This document shows positions 45,735-57,700 of a stretch of 64,000 nucleotides of DNA, piece by piece. The notes below the pieces were generated by a model. That model was given only the letters and a program-made list of their open reading frames with translations, was not told the DNA's origin and ran no database searches. The stretch is from Metridium senile (Eukaryota > Cnidaria > Anthozoa > Actiniaria > Metridiidae), in NCBI GenBank assembly GCA_949775045.1, contig OX459098.1, positions 17,443,281-17,507,280 on the forward strand, given 5' to 3'. Made by a program: the position numbers and the translations under genes. How positions within the stretch are numbered: position 1 is the stretch's first letter; each line of letters starts with the position of its first letter.

Positions 45735-48700
45735 TGGAGAGAGGGGAGTAAAATGAGCACCGTCGGCCTCAAGTTCATCAGTATATGACTGTCTATCAGT
45801 ATATGACTGTCACAAGTTACCGACGTTAATATGTTTTTTTATCGTGTACCTATTTCAATGTTTTTAAGATAAACTAAAGTACAGCAATATAGCCCGTGTA
45901 CAAGAACCTGGGTTTTAAGAACCTGTTAGGCTAAAATGTTCATTTTAAGCCCCTTCCACATAAGAACCTATTAATGTACTTAAAAGTACCATTTATATTA
46001 GAACCTTATAAAAATCTATTTAGGCTAAATTGAAAAATTCAGGTTCTTATATGTGGGCTATTACTGTATTGCACTTTCAGAATTGCATAAAGTGCAATAG
46101 CATCTGATGGTTTATTTTAATACTCTTTCTTTCCTTTTTAGTTGGCTAAGATGGACATCGCAGAATCCATAGATAAAGAGATGGACGGAGATCTACAGAA
46201 AACCTTTTTAGCAATAGGTAAACGAAAAACAACCCTTTTAGACAAGCAATCTACTATCACGATTGTTCTTTTTTACACATAACGGTAAACCAAATTTATC
46301 CACAAGAGCAAACAAATATATATGTCAAGAGGCAATTTCCATGATGGCGTCATTTTACTAACATTACCAGAATGCTTTATGACTTTCATTTGTTATTCAA
46401 ATAGTTATAATCTCTTGTGAGTAGTTATTATTTCCCAACATTAAGTAGGCAAAGCATTCTGGTCTTTGTAGTATATGACGCCATATTGAAAATCGCCCAT
46501 TGATCGATGTTTAATTGAATACAATTATTTTGATTCCCGGCAACTAGATAGCGCGACTAACAACTGTTTGCTTAATTTCGTTAGTCAAACATTCCCGTAA
46601 CCCTGCTGGAGCTCAAGCAGACAAGCTGACCGAAGCAATAAAAGAAGGCGACACTGCGTCGGTAGCAAAGATTATTCTTCCTATGAATCAGGTGCATATA
46701 TCGTACTTTCATAAATCATTATTACTCCTTGAGAATGAATGAAGGAAGGTTGGAGGAAAAGAGGGAGGAAGGGAAGGACGAGGAAGGAAGGAAGGTCCGA
46801 GGTCGAAAGAAGGTAGGAAGGAAGAAAGAAAGGAGTGAAAGAAAAGGAAAGAAGGAATGATGGAACTCAGGAAGCAAGTGAGGAAATTAGGTGAAGAGAA
46901 ATGGGGGAAGGAAGGAATGAAGAAAGGAAAGATGGAAAGATAAAGAGAAGGAGGTGTAAGAAAGAGGAATCGAAGGCAGCAAGGATGCAAGGTGGATGTA
47001 AAATGAAGTAAGGGCGAACAAGTACATACAAATAATCAAGTAATCAAGCAAAATAATTTAACATATCAGAAAATATAGCCTCACTAATAATAATGATAAT
47101 AATAATTGTAGGCGCAGCTGTCAGAAGTTTGTTCATCATACAAGAAGACAAATAAAAGGGACCTCCGAGACGATATTGAAAAGAAATGTGATGGTGACCT
47201 TAAACAAATGCTGTTAGCTAAACTAAGTCAAAGTAAGTTGGTTGACGAATAAAAGTACCAATAACAACTTTTCATTTCGTGAAAAATATCATATGGAAGA
47301 TACATTAGGATCCTAACTAGGCACTTGTTCCTCATCCACACGAGCACTTCTCTCTATTCTGTATTTACAAGCTCAAAACCCTCAACACATGCTGATTATT
47401 TGATGACTGAGGCTGAAATACTGAATGTCCAAAGAAATCACTTCGTGTCAAGGAAGCCGGAAAACTGCACATCAAACTAAACTCACGCATGTTCAATGTC
47501 TGAGCCGTGCAGGAATTGGGTACTGCGGTGATTGACGAGAGGCTTAAAATAGTCCCCTTCATACTTCCCTGTGCCATATTAAAAGGTAGCTGGGCTTTTG
47601 CATCGAAGCGAGTGGAACGTTGAGCTTGCAATGATAGACACCGTTTAACACGCTTCGATGCAAGCGCAAAGACCCGACTACCTTTCAAGTTGACGCAGGG
47701 AACAGTGAAGGGGACTATTGACCACTTCGCCGCCAAAGCTACTCACATGATACGATATCGAATATTGAATTATAATTTAAACAACTCTTTATATTTCTTT
47801 TGTTACAGAAGATGACAAGAAAAAAGATAAGGTAAGAGATCATAAAAATATAAACCAGTATTGTATTGTATTGTATTGTATTGGTAAGTATTGGCTGGAG
47901 TACATGTGTGTATGTGTATGGCTATAATGATCATGTGTATGATGGACGATGGAAATGGTCGACAATAACCAATACAGATGTTACAAACTTCCATGTTCCT
48001 GACGAAAAGAAAAGAGACTCGCTTTAACATGTTTAGAAATATATACAGCTATTTCAAAAACGTTGAATACTGAATAGTGCATTCCAAGACCAAAGGGCAT
48101 TATGGGTCATACAGCTATTTCAAAAAAAGTTGAATACTGAATAGTGCATTCCAAGACCAAAGGGCATTATGGGTCATACATCTATTTCAAAAACGTTAAA
48201 TACTGAATAGTGCATTCCAAGACCAAAGGGCATTATGGGTCATACAGCTATTTAAAAAACGTTAAATACTGAATAGTGCATTCCAAGACCAAAGGGCTTT
48301 ATGGGTCATACAGCTATTTCAAAAACGTTAAATACTGAATAGTGCATTCCAAGACCAAAGGGCATTATGGGTCATACAGCTATTTCAAAAACGTTAAATA
48401 CTGAATAGTGCATCCCAAGACCAAAGGGCATAATGGGTCTTATTGATTCGTAATAAATAATAAATATACAGCGATATTTACTCCCCATAACTAGCTTGTA
48501 TATTCATAATAACTATACGTTACTTCAACCTTTCAAATTTATTGAATTTTGTCAAAAAAACATTTTCAATAAATAAATAGAATAAAATAAAAGGTTGAAG
48601 TAATGTATAGTTATTATGAATCCAGAACCAGCCTACAAACAACTCTTTTATTTGAGCTTGTATATTGTTTTGAATGGAATGCACCAAGAATAAAATATCT

Positions 48701-51700
48701 AATTATTATTTATTTTACTTTAAACAACACAACATGACCCAAAATGCATTTCGGTCTGGCAATGCACTATTCAGTATGCAGTATTCTACGTTTTTTGAAA
48801 TAGCTGTATCTCGCTCATTCGTTTTTTGATGTTTCGCAAATCATGAACAAAAATCACTCGCACTTTCCATGGAATAATCTCTATATAATTTTTTTTTCTG
48901 TACTGCATGGAATGACCTATCCTAATCATTGTGAAAATATCGCACATATTCGATCATTTCACAAATTAAGGGAATACGTAGTTCAGTTTTAATTTTTGGC
49001 TATACAGTACACACCCGCAGTTAAAAACCTCTTGGCAGAAATTATCCATTTTAATACCCCTTAATATTAGAACCTGTTTAGCCAAACAGGATCAAGCAAG
49101 TTCTTATATGTCGGTTACAGCCAAATTACAGGATAAACAACCCACAAGTTACTTGACACAGTTTATTGGAAAATTTAATAATATAATATACTGTTGTGAA
49201 TTGTAAGTTGATTGTTTATTTGTTTGTTTAAAGTCACAGTTATATGTAATGTTTGTACAAACCGAGCTTATTTATTATTCTTATAATAAGAAACAATAGA
49301 ATATCCCCTTTATAACAATTAAGAACCTAATTAAGAATCTAATTAAGAACCTGTTTTGCCTACTACCCCTTTATACAAGAACCTTTTTGCCAAATTTAAA
49401 AAAAATAAAGGTTCTTAACTGAGGGTGTTTACTGTATTTTAGAATCAAGATAAGAAAGGAGACAAGCTTCCACCATTGGGAAAGAAAACTAACCAACAGA
49501 AAAAGAAAGAAGAAGACAAAAAAGCAGACAAGAGGAAAGACTCGCAAAAGAAACCGGACGACAAGAAGCAGGATAAGAAATCCGACAATGCTAAGAAGGA
49601 AGAGGACACAAGTCAGAAAGATGCAGATGAATTGTATCAGGCTATACAAGGTAAACTAGACAGATTTACACACCCATTTTACGGTTCTGCAAAGTTCATT
49701 GGTTCAAATCCCGTTTAAGTCCCAAAATATTTTTTCAGGTCCCTTTTATTGCAATTGCTGTAATTGCTGACTTTTCCATGACGATCGTCATATCATACAC
49801 AAACCTATTTTAGTTGACAATACTTGTCGGGAATGTAATGTAATTTTGGTAAAATCCCATGTGTTTTTTTCTTGTGCCAACAGAGTGAAGAGATCGATTA
49901 TTGATTGTCAGGATGTGGCAGAAAACTAATGAAAAAAGCAAAATGTGTTTGATAGTACCAATCTTGACATCGTGGTTACGCTGTTTTCTAGATTGCTAAT
50001 ATTGCTATAAAACCGACCAAAATATTGAACAATTCCTATGAGCTAACAACACTTTTCTTCTCTTTTGAAAAGAGGTTCAACCGATACCTTGCTTATGTGT
50101 CGTTTGTAACACTTTTGAGTTTTTAAAAATGTTTACTCTACAGATAAGGAGAAGGAGAAGGTTATCGATATTTTGGCCAGGAATTGTTCTGATAAGACGA
50201 AACTAAAGAAGCTACAGGACAAATACCAGAAAGACCACGAAGAGGTGATTGAAGTTGTCGGTTACTTTGCAGAAGGATGGGAGGAGGAGAGGGGAGGCTG
50301 GTTGGTTGGTTGGATAGTTGGTGTTTCTTTTGATAGGTGGTTGATTGCCCGGTTGGTTCTCTTAGCCCGGTTGGGTATTATTGCATGGTTTGTTTTATCT
50401 GCTTGCAAGTTTAGTTAGTCCTGTTTGCCTGTTAATCCTTTTTGGCCGGTTGGTTCTCCTTGCCTGGTTGGGTAATTTTGCCCAGTTGTTTCTCTTTGCC
50501 CGGTTGGGTATTTTTGCCCGGTTGGTTCTCTTTTCTTTACGGTTTGGTTGGCTCTCTTTGCTTGTATTATATGTTATATATTTTGCCTAACCAATTTTCA
50601 GGAGTTACCTGAAACACTGAAGTCAGTTCTCGACGATGAAGATCTACAAGACCCAATTGACTGCCTCTTTTCACCAACTGATGAGTACGACGCCAAATGC
50701 CTGAACGATGCAATCAAGGTAAACTATCTAGAGATAAAAGACACTAAAAATTAGATGTCACAAGACACTTTACTCTCTCAGTGCCTCATCTTCTCGGATA
50801 AGGACGTAAAGCCGGAGGTCGCGTCTGACACTGTAATTCTTATATAAGGTAGACGTAAAAGATCCTGTTGTGCTGTTCAAAAAGAGCAGGGCATTGTCTC
50901 CCGGCACAGCAGTCAGATCTCAGATTATAACGAAGTCTATAATATTCAGTATTGAATGTAGGCTTAAATGGTAAATAAATAAATAACTTACCTTGGTTAA
51001 TTGTTTTTATTGTCTTCTTTTTTCTGACTTAGGGCATCGGAACTGATGAAGATCTATTAATACAAATTTTATGCACAAAAAATAACAAGGTACGCCAGTA
51101 ACCATGTATAGTAATTTCGCCAGTCAAATATTCATTCAGTTATTCATAAGCACGTATAGTAGTCAAGCAGTTTGCTAGTCGATATACGTCGATTGGTCAG
51201 CCATCCGGCTAGTCAGAAAGTCGGTCATGAGTCAATTTGTCATAAATCAGTCCTTCGAATTAAAGATAATATATACAATATGAGCAGCTGATCTGTATAC
51301 GATAAGTTCAACGTTAGTTCTTTCATATTTTACTAAACATTATCAAGATAGAAGTAAATCTGGCCGAAAAAATTCATGTTGAAACTTTTGTAAATCAGGA
51401 CGAAATCTGTATGAGGTTTACAGATCTCGTCACGGACGTGATTTCCTTTGTGAAATTATCATTAACTAATAATGAATTTATGAAGGGGTTTACAAATTAT
51501 ATAACCTGGTAAGAACTTAAAAAACAAGTTGGAGCAAGACAATATCAGTTTACGTTTCATATAATATTTTCATCATTTAAAATTAAAATCTTTTCAGGAA
51601 CTTACCGCTATACAAGAAGCATACCAGAAAAGTAAGTGGCAATCATTTATTAACGTTTTACTTATTTAGTTCTACCTTATTGAATATCTACTGATTATTT

Positions 51701-54700
51701 CATAGAGTATGGTAAATCATTGGAGTCGGATATTAAAGGCGATACAAGCGGAGACTTTGAAGATTTGCTCGTCAAACTCTTGAAAGTATGTCACATCAAT
51801 AGATAATTCGTATTTATTTATCTTATTTCATATTTTTATTATCATAACATAATTGTCAATTTGCCATTTTTTTGCAATCATCAGGGCAGTCGCGATGATT
51901 CAGGTAAAGTCGACAAAGCACTTGCTAAGAAAGAAGCTGAGCAACTTTACAAGGTAAATCGCTTTATGTAATGTAACGTTGATCTGGGCCTTGCTGTTCA
52001 ACACTGTTGTTACACTGTAGCACTAATTATGCTTGGAACACCGGGCCCTGATTTGTAGAGAAATCTATTGGGCAGAACACACATATTTTAGATTCGAAAA
52101 TGCGCGCGCTTTCAACGTTTTATCTAAAAATAAAAATTATCTGAAAATGTATATAACATATATCTGCTCCAGCTGGTGATGTTTTCATTTGGTTTACTGA
52201 TTCTTCAAATCTATTAGTTGTAAATACCAGGTTTTGGCCGTTACCAGTAGGGTTTTTAAGTTAATCTCGCCGCGCGCGGTACGTGCGCGTTATATGGATT
52301 TGAATGCAGAACGAAACAAAGAAAAGAATCTCTTCCAAAAACGTTAGTGCGCGCAACAAAAGAATTCAATAAAATGAAATGAATGAAATTCTTGGAATGT
52401 CAGGAATGCAAAGAACGTTAGGAATTTCAAGAATATATATGAAGCGCGCGCGCGTTGACATCATCGTCCATGACGATTTTCTCAGTAAAGAACTGTTTCA
52501 CTAGCAATTTTGTCATACAGTTTAAGTGGCGATTTCAAAGGCGACTTTATCAGTGGCAGCTTTGTCGCTGCAAATTTGAATATGCCCGAAATTTATTTTA
52601 ACTCGCTGCAATTTTCTGTCGCCTAAATTTCGAGCATATTCGAAGTTTCGGCGACAACGCTACTAATAAAAAAAACGCCTTTGAAACCGTTGTTCATATC
52701 GCGCGACAAAATTGCAATTGTAAACAGAGATACTATTAAAAAATAACATGAATCTATTTGTATGATATCTTATCGCTTTCCATGTGCATGTAGGCTGGTG
52801 TGAAAAAGCTTGGAACTGACGAGGATACCTTCATAAACATCCTCACACAACGCAATTCTGCACAATTGAACGCAACTTTTGCCGAATACAAAAAGGTTTG
52901 TAAAAGTCTAACTATTAATAAAATAAATTTGGATTACATTACCAAAAAATGACTAAAGCCTGGTTCACACTAGCTACAAAAGCATCAACAACATACGCAG
53001 ACTCAGTGAAGCATTTCAAAAAATCTATAGGTGTGAGAATAAACGAGTAAACATGAAAACAGTTTAGATCGCTGACACAGAAATCAAACAACATTATCGA
53101 CAATCCCTGATACTCTAATGATTTATTTACCATAACCCTTTGGCACCTTGTGCTATTTTCTGTATTGCTTGCAGTTGAAATTCTTTCACTGTCTCAATTC
53201 TAATAACATTACAAAGCAGTTAGCACATAGTTAATAGAGGGATAAGCAGCTTTCGTCGATCGATATCGCCATTTTTAATTTTGTCTGCGACAGTAGCAAC
53301 CAATCAGAATCTACCTTCGCGTATACAGAAGGTTCACTCTGATTGGCCAACTAGACAATAGCTTGTGCATATTGGAAACTGATTAGCGGCTCAGTTCTGC
53401 AGACTCTACTTATTGGCGAATATTTTGAGCGCAAAAAAAAGAGTATGCACAGCAGGCTACTGGATCAAGAGAAATTAAATAAAAGCCGCGGCGTCTATTC
53501 GAGTAAATACGGTATTAGAAATAGCGCTCGCAATTCTTCTGTATGCTAACCAAGTGAATTGTTCTAGTTGTCTAAAGTGGAGATAGAAGAATCGATTGAG
53601 AAAGAAATGACAGGAGACCTGGAAAAAGGTCTGCTTATCCTTGGTAAGTGTTTTCCTGCTGCAGTTTTATTGCTCTTTTAATATTTTGACATCTATTAAA
53701 AATATAGTTTTGCATGGGAATCATACTTTCATTTGTGGGGACAACACACTAAGCAATTTTCTACGCCCGTATGTTAAAGAGAATGTCGATCGCCTGAAAA
53801 TTGTCAAGTGTGCCTGCTGCAGCGACGGATAATTTTTTGAGCGATTTGATTGGCGCGATCAGCGATCGAAATCGCCCATATCTGACATCTCAGATACTGC
53901 AATCCAATTCGCTGGCGATTGGCGACGTAAACTAAAATTCTCTCGACCAAGCGTAAAAAAATCATCTATTGTGTCGTCGGCTGAAGAGGTTTTGATAAGC
54001 AGAGTATGTCTCTGATTGTTAAAAGTTTAGCAAAGCAAGTTTTTGTTAATAAAATAATTTTGTAGAGGACCGGTCATTATTTATCGCCTGGGTGGGGTGG
54101 GGGGGGGGGGGGGGGGGGGGTTGTAGGGATTGTAGTTCGGACACAGTGAAACTTAGCATCAGTATATACATTGCAGTGATCCCCCCTCCTACCTACGGAT
54201 AATTTCAGAGATCCCCCCCCCCCCTCCTAGATAAGTACCTATATTTTTGATACCTTAATTACTTTGATACAGTACTTACACTCTGTGTTGTCAATATGGT
54301 TGTATTCACGGCTACATCGTAAAAATCATCACGCTGAAGCTCCATCTGTACTTCTTTATATCATATAGTTCACTTTTTTCATGACTTTTTCATAGTTCAA
54401 GTCTTTTATAAATCCTTCTGTCGAAGTTTAGGGTTCTTTATTGTACACGTGGCTGTTTTTCAGGGGTTTTTGTTTTATTTGGGTTATTTTTTTTTTTTTG
54501 CATTTTTAAAAGGCAATTGTTGATTCAAGCCATTGAGCATTTTGTTGTACACTAAGAGTTTAATTCAAACACCGTTGCTGTTACTTTTATGATTCAAATG
54601 CTGAGTTTATAATATAAATAATAATATTACGATAATAATATTAAAAATAATTACCATGTAGTACTTGGCAAAAAAAAAGAATTACTAAAAAATATGAAAA

Positions 54701-57700
54701 AACTGACAGATATTCAATACAGTTTGTGGATGAATAATAAGAAGAAAAAAATCATGAATTTTTACACATTTAAATTTTGAGTGATCCCCCTTTTGATGCT
54801 GTAGTTTACGACTGATCCCCCCTTTAGTACTCCCGAAAATTGACTGATCCCCCCTAAAATCCTCCCCCCCCCCCCCCCCCCAGTCGATAAATAATGACCG
54901 GTCCCTTAAAGACGTTTAGATTTTCTACATTGAAGATAGCGACAATAATGACAAAATAATTTTGTTTATTAAAATGATTTATCGATGTCGTTATTGTTTA
55001 ACAGTGAAAACCATCCGTAATCCAAGTGACCAACAGTCAAGTAAACTAGCTGAATCTCTTGAAAGTGGTGACACCAATACTATAGCTAGGCTGATTCTGT
55101 CATCAGACAAGGTAAATCATGATGAGTGCACTTACACAAAGAAAAGGCGAAAAGGAAATTAAACATTCAATGATATGTGATCATGATGGTGATCATGATC
55201 CTATAGGATCAAATGAACCTAATGATCAAATGGTGATGGTTGTCAATAGTACATGATAATATTGAACTTTTGATACTTATTACTCTTGAGAACGTTTGAA
55301 AAACACAACAACAACAGCTCTAAAAAACTCATTAATATATCCTGTGCATCTCTTAAAAATATAATTATTGCTTTCAGAGTAAACTCATTGAGGTTATGAA
55401 CGCTTATAAAGCAGCAAATAACAAAACCCTTGATAGCGAAGTTGAGAAGAAATGTAGTGAAAATTTGAAAAAAATCCTTCTGGCCAAAATGGGAAAAGGT
55501 ATAGTAAGTCTATTTTATATTTAATGCATTGTACATTGCTAACACTTCCATTTCAACATGTACCGTAACAACACAACACAAGTTATACAATAGACTCTCA
55601 CCATGCAGGGGCGGATTCAGAAATTTGTCAGGGGATGTCCCAATTGCAAATTAATGGCTCTTGTGGTGTTAGGGGGTGTTCGGTGCCTCTAGGGACACTC
55701 CCTAGATCCGCCCAGGGTGGAAATGCGGTGAAGAAAAATGCAAAATAGCCACGTGGTCAGTGGATCGGATTCTGGGTCGACTAGCCTATGATCAGTTTGG
55801 TGGATTCCACGACATTCCTTAGTAGTCCCTACCTCCATTTCGTTTGTGTCGTAAAAATGTGTTGGAGTCTCAGGGCCGTAGCGTTTTGAGAGTTTTGCCA
55901 CTAAATTAGTTAAAAAATTAGTTAAAATTTAGCTAAAAAAATCTAAATATTAAAGCCTGTCAAATATCAGAAAACATCCAAAATGTGGTGTTTATACCAT
56001 AATGGCTGATGAAACAGCATCTAGTATGGAATCAATGGATAACGTAGTAAATCTTTGGTGGTGCAATAACGATTTTGTAGTCACCCCCCCCCCCCCCCCC
56101 CCTCCCCAGATTTCCTAAGCCTGCTACGGGCCTCAGTCTTGATTTGCGAATAAATGCATGAAAGCCAAGGGCTCAGTGGATCGGATTCTGGGTCAACTAG
56201 CCTATGATCAATTTCCTACCAAGGTCATAGCATTGCGTCATTGGGAAAGATGCTGTTTTACTGACTGCCTTCAACGTCCTGCTAGGGATAAAAGAGTAAT
56301 AAAAGGACCTAAGCCGTGAAATAGATATTAGACCTTAGGGACGGACCATTAGACAATTCCCCAAACAATCCTGCAGAGGCATATTGTGAGAGAAAAAAAC
56401 CCTGCAGGGGAATATTATGAGAAAAAAAATCCTGCAGGGAATCAAGACCCCCCCCCCCCCCCCCGAAAAGGCTTGTACCCAAGAAAAAAAAATCCTACAG
56501 ACATTTGTCTTCGAAAAAAAAAATCCTGCACATATTTTCTTCTGCCCCCCCCCCCCCCCCCCCTAATGGTCCGTCCCTTAGTAGTCCCTTATTGTTTTCA
56601 TTTGTTTCTTTGTGACTTATACACAATATTCATCAAGTTATGTGCCTTCACTCTTGAGCGGTTATCATTAGTTCATTAAACAGTCTTTAGTGTATTACTC
56701 TTTAATGTACCATTATTCCATGGTGCTCTTTTGTTGTTTTTTTGGATGTCACACTTTGTTTCACAAGAACAGCTCTAAATGACAGGGGAAAGTTTTTATC
56801 TATTTCTCTGTCTTTCTTTACAAGGGAAAGAAAACCAAGGAAAGGAAAGTCAACAGAGAAAGGTAACTGATTCTATCATAAGCACTTATAAAAATGAATA
56901 CTTTTTATTTTTATGAGTGTTTAGTTGTTTAAATGAACAATGATTTGGTATTTGTTTTGTCTTTAGAGCAACCATAACTTTAAAAATTTCTGTCTTTAGA
57001 GCAACCAGGGAAAAGCTAATAAGGAGAAAAGTAAACCACAGTCTAAACCAGCCCAAGCCAAGAAACAAAATGACGCAGGCAAAGGAAAGAAAGACAATGA
57101 CACTTCACTTCTACATAAGGCTATTGAAGGTATAATGAAAAAATCAATTGAATTATAACAAGTGTACCTTCGATCATGATAAGTCCAACCCTTGTTAACC
57201 AATATATATACTGGGTTTCACAAGTAGCTCAGTTTCATCCGAGCGTCGGGCCGGTATAACATTATAAAAATCGGCCAGGTCACCATCGAAAACTATTGAG
57301 TCCACTGAAATGCCATCTAGTCCTTGCTCACAGCAACGATTCACAAGTAGCTCAGTTTCATCTTAGCGTCTGGCCGGTATAACATTATAGAAATCGGCCA
57401 GGTCACCATCAAAAAACATTTAGTCCAAATGCCATCTTTACCTTGCTCACAACTATGTTTCACAAGTAGCTAGCTCAGTTTCACCAGAGCGTCTGGCCGG
57501 TATAAAATTATAAAAATCGGCCAGGTCACCATCAAAAACCATTTAGTCAAAATGCCATCTAGTCCTTGCTCACAACTACGTTTCACAAGTAGCTCAGTTT
57601 CACCAGAGCGTCAGGCAGGTAATCACGCTAGAAGGACAACTTGTTTCAAACGCAATTTTTTCTTCTTCTTGGCAATTGCTTGGTATGGTAATTTGAAAAC

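Noticed and set aside
47365..47736. 123-codon minus-strand open frame
   Set aside because: Overlaps a non-coding MITE and lacks any domain.
48042..48440. Regular repeats suggestive of a CRISPR array
   Set aside because: Units are contiguous 66-bp tandem copies without spacers, in a eukaryotic intron.
54090..54120. G-run as a sequencing gap or artefact
   Set aside because: It lies symmetrically with a C-run inside a well-formed inverted-repeat element, although its exact length may be unreliable.
56967..56999. Upstream start for exon 32
   Set aside because: It introduces an in-frame TAG, so the downstream acceptor must be used for the full protein.
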